From: an uncultured Lachnospiraceae bacterium
GTDB taxonomy: Bacteria; Bacillota; Clostridia; Lachnospirales; Lachnospiraceae
Assembly: GCA_947630025.1 (NCBI GenBank)
Contig: CANRFZ010000013.1
Location: 29,644 to 93,643 of the forward strand
Reading direction: 5' to 3'
Length of the DNA stretch: 64,000 nucleotides
A program made the translations under genes and the position numbers. The notes below the pieces were generated by a model. It saw only the letters and a program-made list of their open reading frames with translations, did not search any database and was not told the origin of the DNA. This document shows positions 35,227 through 43,281 of the stretch, piece by piece; position 1 is the first letter of the stretch, and the number at the start of each line of letters is the position of its first letter.

Positions 35227-36303
35227 TCACATTCCGCGCGCCGCGGACTTTTCGATGGCTTCCCAGAGCCCGTTCAGATAGGCGGCGCCCAGCGCCCTGT
35301 CGTACAGACCGTACCCCGGCATCGCCTTTTCTCCCCAGATCATACGCCCATGGTCGGGACGGATCGGGCCGTCGAAGCCGGTATCGTATAGCGCTTTCAT
35401 AATCTCATACATATCGAAACTGCCGTCGGCGGACAGATGCGCCGCCTCCTCAAAATCTCCCGGAAAGTTGTGCTTCAGGTTGCGGACGTGGGCAAAGTGC
35501 ACGCGCCCTTTCAGCGCACGGATCATGCCGGGCAGATCGTTGTCGGGGTTGGTGCCGTAGGAGCCGGCGCAGAAAGTCACGCCGTTGTGCGGATTATCGA
35601 CCATTTTCATCATCCGCATGAGATTCGGCAGGCTCGTGATAATGCGCGGCAGGCCGAACACGCTCCACGCGGGATCGTCCGGATGGATCGCCATATTGAT
35701 TTCGTATTTGTCACAGACAGGCATGATCGCTTCGAGAAAATATTTCAGATTGGCGAACAGTTTTTCCTCGTCCACGTCCTGATACAGGGCAAACAACTCC
35801 TGAATCCGCTCCATGCGCTCAGGCTCCCAGCCCGGCATCACAAATCCGTTCGTATCGCCCGCGATGGAGGCAAACATCTGCTCCGGGATCAGCGCGTCCA
35901 CCGCCTTCTGACTGTATGCCAGCACGGTAGAACCGTCCGGGCGTCTTCGGGCCAGCTCCGTCCGCGTCCAGTCAAAGACAGGCATAAAATTGTAGCACAC
36001 CATATGAATGCCTTCCTGTCCGAGCCGCTCCAGCGTCTTACAGTAACGGTCGATGTAAAGATCCCTCTCGGGCAGGCCGATCTTGATCGCATCATGGACG
36101 TTGACGCTCTCAATGCCCGCAATATGCAGCCCTTGGGCCTCCACCTCCGCCCGCAGCGCGCGGATGTCCTCCAGCGCCCACTCGTCTCCGGGCGACGTCT
36201 CGTACAAAGTCGTAATCACGCCTTTTACACCCGGAATCTGCCTGATCTGCTCCAGCGTGACCGAATCCGATCTGCTGCCGTACCAGCGTAATGTCATTTC
36301 CAT
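35227..36303 (-). CDS. uxuA: Mannonate dehydratase
   Basis: 358-residue TIM-barrel enzyme dehydrating D-mannonate to 2-keto-3-deoxygluconate. Start MEMTLRWYGSRSDSVTLEQI and YNFMPVFDWTRTEL match UxuA; metal ligands lie in MAIHPDDPAWSVFGLPRI, FCAGSYG, VHFAHVRNLK and IRPDHGRMIWGE. AGGAAAGGAG precedes the ATG. First gene of the uxuA-uxuB pair for hexuronate (glucuronate) breakdown; the upstream palindrome may be its operator. Confidence 0.95.
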   Translation of the reverse strand: MEMTLRWYGSRSDSVTLEQIRQIPGVKGVITTLYETSPGDEWALEDIRALRAEVEAQGLHIAGIESVNVHDAIKIGLPERDLYIDRYCKTLERLGQEGIHMVCYNFMPVFDWTRTELARRRPDGSTVLAYSQKAVDALIPEQMFASIAGDTNGFVMPGWEPERMERIQELFALYQDVDEEKLFANLKYFLEAIMPVCDKYEINMAIHPDDPAWSVFGLPRIITSLPNLMRMMKMVDNPHNGVTFCAGSYGTNPDNDLPGMIRALKGRVHFAHVRNLKHNFPGDFEEAAHLSADGSFDMYEIMKALYDTGFDGPIRPDHGRMIWGEKAMPGYGLYDRALGAAYLNGLWEAIEKSAARGM

Positions 36304-36370
36304 GCAGAATACTCCTTTCCTCATCTTTATCTTTTTCTCAACCGTTGTTTCAGAGTTTCCCACGGTCCAT

Positions 36371-36391
36371 TTCCGAAACACTGTTTCGGAA
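36371..36391. promoter_or_regulatory. Perfect palindrome upstream of uxuA
   Basis: TTCCGAAACA-C-TGTTTCGGAA, a 10+1+10 perfect inverted repeat 68 bases upstream of uxuA. Shape and size fit a GntR/LacI-type operator controlling uxuAB; the regulator is not in the window. Confidence 0.55.
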
Positions 36392-36434
36392 TTTCCGCCC
36401 GCCTTACCTATCCTGTTGTAACGTGTTCTCCCGC

Positions 36435-36463
36435 TTGACAATACCTGCTTCGTCGGCTATAGT
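36435..36463 (+). promoter_or_regulatory. thiT promoter
   Basis: Consensus TTGACA (36435-36440), 17-base spacer, TATAGT (36458-36463), about 56 bases before the TPP riboswitch. Confidence 0.85.
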
Positions 36464-36518
36464 AATAGGTGCATACTTATGCGGCGTCATACAGACTGTG
36501 GCGCACAACAGAATAACT

Positions 36519-36606
36519 TGCTAGGGGAGCTGTGGCTGAGACTGAATAGACTTTCTATTCTAACCCTCATAACTTGAACCGGTCAGTACCGGCGTAAGGA
36601 AGCAAC
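36519..36606 (+). promoter_or_regulatory. TPP riboswitch (THI element)
   Basis: Conserved TPP aptamer elements in order: GGGGAGCTGTGGCTGAGA, a P3 hairpin (GAATAGACTTTCTATTC), AACCCTCATAACTTGAACC, GGTCAGTACCGGCGTAAGGAA. Controls the thiamine transporter downstream. Confidence 0.95.
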
Positions 36607-36612
36607 AATGAT

Positions 36613-36678
36613 GCGGCGCGAAAAGGCTTTTGTTTCGCGCGTCCCCTCCTGTTATTCACGACAAAGGAGGTTTTTTTT
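36613..36678 (+). promoter_or_regulatory. Expression platform of the TPP riboswitch
   Basis: A hairpin GCGCGAAA / TTTCGCGC follows the aptamer. Then CCTCCT (about 36643-36648) can pair with AGGAGG, the thiT ribosome binding site, immediately followed by eight T. The same stem can both hide the SD and act as a terminator. Confidence 0.65.
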
Positions 36679-37377
36679 ATGTTGTATCAAATTGTTACCA
36701 ATGAATGGGGCGAGACCACCTATGTTCCCACTATGCTGGGGAATGTGCTGCTGGCGGCGGTTCTCATCATCCTGCTGGCGGTGGCGGTGTTCTTTGCCAG
36801 AAAGTACGCTTTCCGGCAGGCTGCGCCCAAGGAGGGCAAAAAAGGGCTGCTGACGGTCAGGCAGCTCTCGTTCTGTGCGATGTCCATCGCGCTGGGAACG
36901 GTGCTTTCCAACCTGAAACTGTTTGAGTTCCCCTACGGAGGCTCCGTCACGCCGCTCTCCATGCTGGTGATCTGTCTGCCGGGGTACTTCTTCGGGCTGA
37001 GCGCGGGGCTTTTGACCGGCGTTGCCTACGGCATCCTGCAGCTTATCATCGATCCTTATGTACTGTACCCGATGCAGCTCGTCGTGGACTATCTGCTCGC
37101 TTTCGGCGCGCTGGGCCTGTCGGGGATTTTTGCCAACGCTAAGTTCGGCCTGATCAAAGGCTACATCGCCGGTGTTCTGGGCCGCTATGTGTTCGCGGTC
37201 ATCTCAGGCTGGATTTTCTTTGGTTCCTACGCTTGGGAGGGCTGGTCGCCGCTTCCCTACTCGCTGGCCTACAACGCCTCTTATATTTTTGCGGAGGCCG
37301 CCATCACGGTCATCCTTCTGGCCATTCCCGCCGTGAGAAAAGGAATGGCGCGTATCAAGTTGATGGCGCTGTCATAA
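36679..37377 (+). CDS. thiT: Energy-coupled thiamine transporter ThiT
   Basis: 232-residue ECF S-component with about six membrane helices. The N-terminal helix is followed by a basic loop, then RQLSFCAMSIALGTVLSNLK and FEFPYGGSVTPLSMLVICLPG, the conserved ThiT substrate region; WEGWSPLPYSLAYNA matches the C-terminal binding residues. Binds thiamine and docks on the shared ECF module encoded elsewhere. AAGGAGG precedes the ATG. Controlled by the TPP riboswitch. Confidence 0.95.
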   Translation: MLYQIVTNEWGETTYVPTMLGNVLLAAVLIILLAVAVFFARKYAFRQAAPKEGKKGLLTVRQLSFCAMSIALGTVLSNLKLFEFPYGGSVTPLSMLVICLPGYFFGLSAGLLTGVAYGILQLIIDPYVLYPMQLVVDYLLAFGALGLSGIFANAKFGLIKGYIAGVLGRYVFAVISGWIFFGSYAWEGWSPLPYSLAYNASYIFAEAAITVILLAIPAVRKGMARIKLMALS

Positions 37378-38097
37378 CCCTCTGTCGGGGCGGGCTCTCC
37401 GCTCCCGCAGCCCTGCGCCGCCCTGTCCCAAGATCCTCTGGTAGCCGTAGGGCATAGGTCTGCCGGACGCGGCGGCGGGTTTGGGGGTTTCCCTAGCCGG
37501 GCAGTCGGCAGACGCTTCCCTGTCGGAACAGTCGGCGGCCGGTTCCTCCCGGGCCGGGCAGTCGACGGCGGCACAGTCGGCGCAGAAACGGCGGTAGCTG
37601 TCCCTGCGCTGCGCGCACAACGGCGCATAGAACGCCGCCGTCTTTTTAGGCTGCAGCATATACGCCTGATTGTAAGACACCCGCGCCGGCCTGACCAGCG
37701 CGAACAACTCCCGCATTGACTCGAAAGAGCCGTCTCCGCCCACAAATTCAAACTTTCCCGGCCATTTCCCCGTCTGTTCATGCAGATACGCCGCCGTCTG
37801 CTCATAGGCGACGCGCAGCAGCTCCATCCCGATACACTCCAGCATATAGCTCTCGGTCAGGCGCTCCCTGTCGCCGTAGCTCTCCTGCAGCCGGTCGAAC
37901 GCCTCTCCCAGCGTCACCACCGCCGCCGCCCGTTCCTGCCCCGGAACCGGCTCCCAGAAAAGAACCGGCGTAATCTGCCGCTGCGCCGCCGTGCCAAGCT
38001 GCACCAGAAGCGGCAGGTCGTTCTCCCCGAAGTGATACCGCGCCAGCAGTTCCCGGTACTGTCCGTCATGCAGTTGCAGCCGCAGCGCTTTTTCCAT
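37372..38097 (-). CDS. Protein resembling the MetH (B12 methionine synthase) activation domain, Cys-rich tail
   Basis: 241 residues. Two alpha/beta stretches resemble activation-domain proteins of Clostridia: VVTLGEAFDRLQE...ECIGMELLRVAYEQ, then FVGGDGSFESMRELFAL and VSYNQAYMLQPKKTAAFYA. Those relatives reactivate cobalamin with AdoMet. The C-terminal 70 residues hold six Cys (RFCADCAAVDCPARE then DCSDREASADCPARE, a repeat), perhaps a metal or cobalamin site. Similarity is by eye only. The stop overlaps thiT by 6 bases, tail-to-tail. Confidence 0.5.
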   Translation of the reverse strand: MEKALRLQLHDGQYRELLARYHFGENDLPLLVQLGTAAQRQITPVLFWEPVPGQERAAAVVTLGEAFDRLQESYGDRERLTESYMLECIGMELLRVAYEQTAAYLHEQTGKWPGKFEFVGGDGSFESMRELFALVRPARVSYNQAYMLQPKKTAAFYAPLCAQRRDSYRRFCADCAAVDCPAREEPAADCSDREASADCPARETPKPAAASGRPMPYGYQRILGQGGAGLRERRARPDRGL

Positions 38098-38134
38098 TCC
38101 GCAACCCTTCCTACAACCTTTTCTCTGTAAAGAA

Positions 38135-38164
38135 AAATCCTCACTTGCGGACAAATGAGGATTT
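38135..38164 (-). terminator. Terminator after the 164-residue gene
   Basis: AAATCCTCA / TGAGGATTT stem with a 12-base loop, followed on the minus strand by TTCTTT, 37 bases beyond the stop. Confidence 0.7.
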
Positions 38165-38200
38165 CATCATCTTGTTTCCTGCCTGCGGCGGGCGTCACGC

Positions 38201-38695
38201 TTACGCCGTCATAAACATACCGTAAGCCTCCAGCGCCTGCTGCATCTGGTAGCTGATATTCGTCCGGCCTGCTTCCGCTTCCGCGGACGTCTCCGTCTGT
38301 GCCGCCGCGGTCTGCTGCGTCCGGCCTGCACCGCCTGTGGACTGTGCCGCCGGCTTCTTAGCGGTCTGCGCGTCGCGGGCCGTCGTGCTCTCCGCATTCT
38401 GCGCGTCACGGGCCGTCGTTGTGTTCTCCGCCTCCTGCGGCGCTTTCATCACACGGGCCGCCGCATTCTGTCCGCGCACCATCTGCCGCTCCAGCACGGA
38501 CTGAAAATCCAGCGTCTGTCCTTTCCGCAGCGGATTGACGTTCTTTTCCTCGTCGGTCAGTTCGTTGTAGTCCACTTTCCGATCCAGCACGTTGTCGGAT
38601 ATTCTGGACAACTTGTTCATGCTGGCCGAGCTTACGTTATTGGTATTGTATACATACGGCTGCGCGCCGTATGCGCTTAACGCGCCGATGGTCAT
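38201..38695 (-). CDS. Conserved hypothetical protein with unstructured Ala/Thr-rich middle
   Basis: 164 residues, not recognised. Start MTIGALSAYGAQPYVYNTNN and SSASMNKLSRISDNVLD, then NPLRKGQTLDFQSVLERQM; residues 85-145 are low complexity with repeated TTARDAQNAE/TARDAQTAK; the end is NISYQMQQALEAYGMFMTA. No signal peptide or membrane segment. Layout (ordered head, disordered linker, short helical tail) suggests an adaptor. Own terminator, so probably monocistronic. Confidence 0.65.
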   Translation of the reverse strand: MTIGALSAYGAQPYVYNTNNVSSASMNKLSRISDNVLDRKVDYNELTDEEKNVNPLRKGQTLDFQSVLERQMVRGQNAAARVMKAPQEAENTTTARDAQNAESTTARDAQTAKKPAAQSTGGAGRTQQTAAAQTETSAEAEAGRTNISYQMQQALEAYGMFMTA

Positions 38696-38879
38696 AAAAC
38701 CGCCTTCTTTCTCTCAAAAGACTGCCTGTTGCTATGGCTTTTTCCTCTTATCAAAGGATCTGATCAAAGAAACTTCTCCCATGATCAAGAGACCTTTTCG
38801 TCTTCTGTTTCTATTGTATAACTTCCGCCCGAAAGATACAACCCAATTTTAAAAAATATTGAGCGAAATATTTTTCCGG

Positions 38880-39470
38880 CTACCGGATCTCCCTTGCCTC
38901 CGCGTCCACCGCTTCCAGTTCTTGATGGAGCTGCCTGGCGCTGCGGTAGATCCTCGACACGATCCAGATGTCGGAAAGCCCGTCGTAGATCAGGAAAATG
39001 CCGATCATCATCACCGCCGTGTCCAGCGCCGCGATAGGTCTGTAGATCAGGAAAGCGCCGAAGCCCAGCGTAACGACGCCGAACAGAAGGGCCAGCCACC
39101 ACAGGTCATATTTGTTTTTGCACAGAGTCACCGCCTGCGACAGATCGTTGATGCCGTGGAGGACGATCACGATTCCCACGATCAGCGGAATGATCGCCAG
39201 CACTTTGTCCGGCTGCAGCATGATCCAGACGCCTACCACCGCCAGCACGATGCCCAGTATCAGGTTCATCTGCGCGTAGACGTTGGTCTCTTTGAGATTG
39301 GCCAGATAGACCGCCAGACGGACGACGCCGCCGATTAACAACACCGCGCCCACCGCCATGCAGACGATGTGCATCGACAGTTCCGGCCATACTACCAGCA
39401 CGATGCCCAGCAGGATGCACATACACGCGGAGATCACCACGTTTGCCTTGATTTTCTTCAAAAGATTCAT
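38880..39470 (-). CDS. DUF308 (HdeD-like) membrane protein
   Basis: 196 residues with six hydrophobic segments in three repeated pairs (ILLGIVLVVWPELSM, LILGIVLAVVGVWIM, LLFGVVTLGFGAFLI), the pattern of the DUF308/HdeD family. HdeD is an acid-resistance membrane protein; function here unknown. GGGAGGTTTCGGA precedes the ATG. Confidence 0.85.
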   Translation of the reverse strand: MNLLKKIKANVVISACMCILLGIVLVVWPELSMHIVCMAVGAVLLIGGVVRLAVYLANLKETNVYAQMNLILGIVLAVVGVWIMLQPDKVLAIIPLIVGIVIVLHGINDLSQAVTLCKNKYDLWWLALLFGVVTLGFGAFLIYRPIAALDTAVMMIGIFLIYDGLSDIWIVSRIYRSARQLHQELEAVDAEAREIR

Positions 39471-39562
39471 TCCGAAACCTCCCTGTTCTATCTCTAAATT
39501 CTAAGTGCTTATGCGACTTCTAAGTGTTAATGCTTATGCAGCACATCGAAAGCCGCGGCAAG

Positions 39563-40075
39563 TTATCCTTCTCCGCCACGCTCCACACAGGCAGTTTGCT
39601 TTTTTCCGCGGCGGTACAGACGGCACGCCGCACGGTACAGAGCGTAGCCCAGCATGGCGCCGACGCAGTTGAGCAGAATATCGTCCACGTCAAACGCGCC
39701 GAAAGCGCTGAATAGCTGGAAAACCTCGATCCCCAGCACAAAGGTAAACGCATTTCCAAACACGCCCGCCGCCGTGCGGCACTCCGCCGAGAGCAGCGGC
39801 AGCATAACGCCGAACGGCACGAAGACCAGCACATTTCCCGCCAGATTCTCCACACTGTTCAGCCTGCCGGCGTAGACGATATACATCCGGATCGTCCGAA
39901 ACGGCACGAAATTGGCCGTCAGCAGCCCGTCAAGAATGACGTGCTTTCTCCACGACACGGCGATCTCCCGCAGTTCGGCCATGGGATATTTGAAAATGAT
40001 GACCTTAATCACAAACAAAATATATAACACAAACAGAAATTTTAATAACGGGCGCCACGGAATCCTTTTTGACAT
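39563..40075 (-). CDS. VanZ family protein
   Basis: 170-residue membrane protein with four to five helices. NFVPFRTIRMYI, NLAGNVLVFVPFGVMLPLL and AFDVDDILLNCVGAMLGYAL are classic VanZ motifs. VanZ-like proteins alter sensitivity to lipoglycopeptides; in this context there is no vanHAX cluster, though a D-lactate-dehydrogenase-like gene is upstream. AGGAGAGC precedes the ATG. Confidence 0.9.
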   Translation of the reverse strand: MSKRIPWRPLLKFLFVLYILFVIKVIIFKYPMAELREIAVSWRKHVILDGLLTANFVPFRTIRMYIVYAGRLNSVENLAGNVLVFVPFGVMLPLLSAECRTAAGVFGNAFTFVLGIEVFQLFSAFGAFDVDDILLNCVGAMLGYALYRAACRLYRRGKKQTACVERGGEG

Positions 40076-40107
40076 GAATCGTACAGCTCTCCTCTGTCAT
40101 AACGCGG

Positions 40108-41097
40108 TTATTTCACTTCCCACGGGTTGTCGCTGCCCTCCATGTACCGGCGGCAGCTCTCTAGGGAATCCCGCACCACGGTCTCCACGTAATTTCTTGT
40201 ATAGAAGGCCATGTGGTGGGAAACGATCACATTAGGGAAGCTCCGCAGAAGCGCAAGCTCCCTATTCTTTAATATATCCGCCTTATGGTCATAATAGTAT
40301 AGTCCGAACTCATTTTCCACCACATCCAGCCCGGCGGCGCCGATCTTTCCGTTCTCGATTGCCTCGATGAACGCATCGGAATCGATCAGGGCGCCCCGCG
40401 CCGTATTGACGATCACGACGCCATCTTTCATCTGCCGGATGGTCTCCGCATTGATCATATGATGGTTTTCTTTGGTCAACGGCGTATGGAGCGTGATCAC
40501 GTCCGCCTCTTTCCAGATCTCCGGCAGCGCCACATAGTCGGCGTACTGCTTCACTTCTTCTTTTTCATACAGATCGTAGGCCAGCACGCGGCAGCCGAAG
40601 CCCGACAGGTCGCGCACCACCGTGGCGCCGATCCGTCCGGTTCCGATGACTCCTACGGTCAAATCTTTCAGCTCCCTGCCGTTCAAACCGGCCAGCGTGT
40701 AATCCTGCAGGGCGGTGCGGTTCAGGATGGCGCCCATCCTGCGGATCGACATCAGAATCAGCATCACCGTGTAGTCCGCCACCCCGCAGGGGCCGTAGGG
40801 CGCGTTGCCCACCCGGATGCCGCAGGCTCTCGCGGCCTCCAGATCGATATGGTCATAGCCGATCGTTCTGGTCGTGATATACTCCACGCCCTGTTCGTGA
40901 AATGCGCGCACCAGTCCGGCGTCTATCCGGGAAGTGATCACATCCACACATCTGCTGCCGCTGCACAGGGACACATTGGCAAGATCCGGCGCGTCGCCGC
41001 ACAGTACCAGTTCCAGCTCCATCTCGGCCGCATATTTTTCAAAAAGCGCCTTTTCGTCAAAAGGTCTGCAGTTATATACCGTAACCTGTCCGCTCAT
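40108..41097 (-). CDS. D-2-hydroxyacid dehydrogenase (D-lactate dehydrogenase-like)
   Basis: 329-residue NAD-dependent enzyme. GVIGTGRIGATVVRDLSGF is the nucleotide-binding loop; ITTRTIGYDHIDLEAAR, NTARGALIDSDAFIEAI (catalytic Arg region), DVVENEFGLYYYD and the late His in SHHMAFYT match the D-LDH/VanH subgroup. Reduces 2-oxoacids such as pyruvate to D-hydroxyacids. Proximity to vanZ is suggestive but no D-Ala-D-Lac ligase is present. SD AGAGG is 11 bases before the ATG. Confidence 0.88.
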   Translation of the reverse strand: MSGQVTVYNCRPFDEKALFEKYAAEMELELVLCGDAPDLANVSLCSGSRCVDVITSRIDAGLVRAFHEQGVEYITTRTIGYDHIDLEAARACGIRVGNAPYGPCGVADYTVMLILMSIRRMGAILNRTALQDYTLAGLNGRELKDLTVGVIGTGRIGATVVRDLSGFGCRVLAYDLYEKEEVKQYADYVALPEIWKEADVITLHTPLTKENHHMINAETIRQMKDGVVIVNTARGALIDSDAFIEAIENGKIGAAGLDVVENEFGLYYYDHKADILKNRELALLRSFPNVIVSHHMAFYTRNYVETVVRDSLESCRRYMEGSDNPWEVK

Positions 41098-41111
41098 GTC
41101 TCTGTGTTTCC

Positions 41112-41180
41112 TCTCTGCTCATGCCTGTATGCTCTCTGTTTATGCCTGTACGCTCTCTCCGCTTATGCCGGTATGCTTCC
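41112..41180. repeat. Short tandem repeat upstream of the D-LDH gene
   Basis: Three degenerate copies of about 24 bases with the core ATGCCTGTATGCTCTCT (then ATGCCTGTACGCTCTCT and ATGCCGGTATGCTTC). Non-coding spacer. Confidence 0.6.
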
Positions 41181-41197
41181 TCACCGCACCGCCGGTT

Positions 41198-42517
41198 CTA
41201 CTTTTTCCGCTTTCCGTGGGCGGCTTTCTCCGTGCCGTTCTCATTCTTTTTTTCCTTAAATCTCCGCAGGATCTCCGGCTCCTCCAGCCGGATGCCCGCC
41301 GCAAGCTGCGCCTCGCGCTCCTCCTCCTTGGCCTGCGCCAATTCCTTGCGGTAGCTTGCCTTCGCCTCGCGCTCATACTCGTCTATGAGTTCCGTGTCCT
41401 CGGCGCGCAGTTTCCGGAACCGGTTGAAGCCTACAAAGAGAATCCGGAGGCTCTGCATCGTCGTGTCGAAAACGCCCTCCTCGTAGAGATTGACGACGAT
41501 GATACCGATGGGCACCGCCAGAATCATTCCCAGCACGCCCGCCATCTTATAACCGATAAAGAGCAGAAAAAGCGTCGGAATCGCGTTCAATCCCATGGAG
41601 TCTCCCACGATCTTGGGCTGAATGATCTGCCGCACCAGTTGTCCCACGCACCAGACGATCAGCAGCCCCACCGCCATAGGATAATCTTTGCTCAGTATCT
41701 CAATCACCGCCCACGGAATCATGATCGTGCCCGTGCCGAACACCGGAAGCAGATCCATAAACGCGATGCCCAGCGCCACCAATAGCGCATAGCGCACCTG
41801 CAGGATCAAAAGCCCCGCCAGCAGCACGATGTATACCCAGCACTCGATCTTGAGCTGGGCCTTGAAATATCCGCCCACCGCTTTGCGGAGGCTCCGGCGG
41901 ATCAGATCCAGCCGGTAGCGGATGCTGGCCGGCACGAAGCGGGACGACGCCGACGACAGATAGCTCTTGTCCGCCACGAAGAAGTAGGCCGACAGGATGC
42001 ACATGATAGTGCCAAGGAAAATATCGGGAAGCTGTCTGGCCGCGTTGCCCACCGCCTCAAAAGTAGGCGCGCCGACATTCTCCAGTATGCCGCCCATCTC
42101 GTCGCCGAAACGCGCCAGCGTGGTCTGCATATTTTCCGGCAGCCTGCGGTAAACGCCGTCCAGATTGGCCGCCACATGGTTTAACTCCTCTTTGATGCCC
42201 TCCACCAGCACCGGCAGTTCGTTGAGAAAGCCGATGCCCTCCTGTATCAGCTTGGACACCACCGCGTAGACAATCAGAATAACGGCGGCCAGTACCGCCA
42301 CGATGACGATGGCCGTCGCGCCCTTTCTGCGCACCTTTAATTTTTCTTCAAAAAAACGCACCACGGGGGAGGCGATCAGCGAAATGATCCAGCCGATCAC
42401 AAACGGCATAAAGAAATAGATGCACCGCGGCAGGACAAAAATGCACAAAAGCAGAATGACCAATGCGGTCAATAAGTTCGCCGCCACTTTCAGATAAGTT
42501 CTGGTTGTCTGTTTCAC
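41198..42517 (-). CDS. AI-2E family transporter
   Basis: 439-residue membrane protein of the AI-2E (TqsA/YdiK-like) exporter family with eight helices. Conserved parts include FVIGWIISLIASPVVRFFEEK, VALGIAFMDLLPVFGTGTIM and KIVGDSMGLNAIPTLFLLFI. Residues 370-439 form a charged cytoplasmic tail. The start is GTG at 42517, overlapping the engB stop (GTGA), so it is translationally coupled to engB. Substrate unknown; Na+(Li+)/H+ antiport has been shown for some members. Confidence 0.9.
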   Translation of the reverse strand: MKQTTRTYLKVAANLLTALVILLLCIFVLPRCIYFFMPFVIGWIISLIASPVVRFFEEKLKVRRKGATAIVIVAVLAAVILIVYAVVSKLIQEGIGFLNELPVLVEGIKEELNHVAANLDGVYRRLPENMQTTLARFGDEMGGILENVGAPTFEAVGNAARQLPDIFLGTIMCILSAYFFVADKSYLSSASSRFVPASIRYRLDLIRRSLRKAVGGYFKAQLKIECWVYIVLLAGLLILQVRYALLVALGIAFMDLLPVFGTGTIMIPWAVIEILSKDYPMAVGLLIVWCVGQLVRQIIQPKIVGDSMGLNAIPTLFLLFIGYKMAGVLGMILAVPIGIIVVNLYEEGVFDTTMQSLRILFVGFNRFRKLRAEDTELIDEYEREAKASYRKELAQAKEEEREAQLAAGIRLEEPEILRRFKEKKNENGTEKAAHGKRKK

Positions 42518-43110
42518 TTGTTTTCCTCCGTGAGCGCCGTATCCAGCAGCTCGTAGATCTCCTCCCGCCCCTGCTTCGTCAGCGCGGAAAAAGGAATGAC
42601 ACGTGTGTCATCCGAAACGCCAAGCGTGTCACATATCAACTGCACCTGCCGCCCGATCTGGCTTCTCTTGATCTTGTCCAGCTTGGTCGCGATAATCACC
42701 GGACGGTAGCCCCTGTCCGTGATCCAGCCGTACATGATGCGGTCGTCCTCCGACGGCGCATGGCGGATATCCACCAGCAGAAAGATGATACGGAGCTGCT
42801 TTGACTGGTGCAGATAATCTTCGATCATCTTCCCCCACTGCGCCTTGACCTCCACGTTGGCCGTGGCGTAGCCGTAGCCCGGCAGATCGACAAAATACAT
42901 CTCGCCGTTGATATTGTAATAATTGATCGTCTGCGTCTTGCCCGGCTTGGAGCTGATCCGCGCCAGCGATTTTCTGTTCATCAGCCCGTTGATCAGGGAC
43001 GACTTCCCTACGTTGCTTCTGCCGGCAAAGGCGATCTCCGGCAGCCGGTTGTGCGGAAGGGCGCTGGTGATGCCGCATACCGTTTCCAGATTTACGCTTT
43101 TGATAACCAT
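42514..43110 (-). CDS. engB: Ribosome-biogenesis GTPase EngB/YsxC
   Basis: 198-residue TrmE-Era-EngA-like GTPase. G1 GRSNVGKSS, G2/G3 KPGKTQTINYY and DLPGYGYA, G4 TKLDK, G5 SALTKQG. Needed for large ribosomal subunit assembly. GGAGAACCT precedes the ATG at 43110. Downstream of clpX, a common order in Firmicutes. Confidence 0.96.
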   Translation of the reverse strand: MVIKSVNLETVCGITSALPHNRLPEIAFAGRSNVGKSSLINGLMNRKSLARISSKPGKTQTINYYNINGEMYFVDLPGYGYATANVEVKAQWGKMIEDYLHQSKQLRIIFLLVDIRHAPSEDDRIMYGWITDRGYRPVIIATKLDKIKRSQIGRQVQLICDTLGVSDDTRVIPFSALTKQGREEIYELLDTALTEENK

Positions 43111-43229
43111 AGGTTCTCCTCTCCGCCCGACGCGCCGGTATACCCTCCTGTCTGTCAGCACCCGCCGCGCCCGATATGCCTTCCTGTCAACGCCCGCCCT
43201 GCACGTTTCCCGGACGGTGTACGGTCACA

Positions 43230-43254
43230 AACGCCGCCGTGTTCCGGCGGCGTT
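43230..43254 (-). terminator. GC-rich hairpin between clpX and engB
   Basis: Perfect 10-bp stem AACGCCGCCG / CGGCGGCGTT with a 5-base loop 28 bases after the clpX stop. Only a weak T-run, so termination is probably partial. Confidence 0.55.
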
Positions 43255-43281
43255 ACTGTTTCCTGTCGTGATGCTTCTGCG

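Noticed and set aside
40108..41097. Vancomycin-type vanH
   Set aside because: No D-Ala-D-Lac ligase or vanX near; a general D-lactate dehydrogenase is more likely, although vanZ is adjacent.
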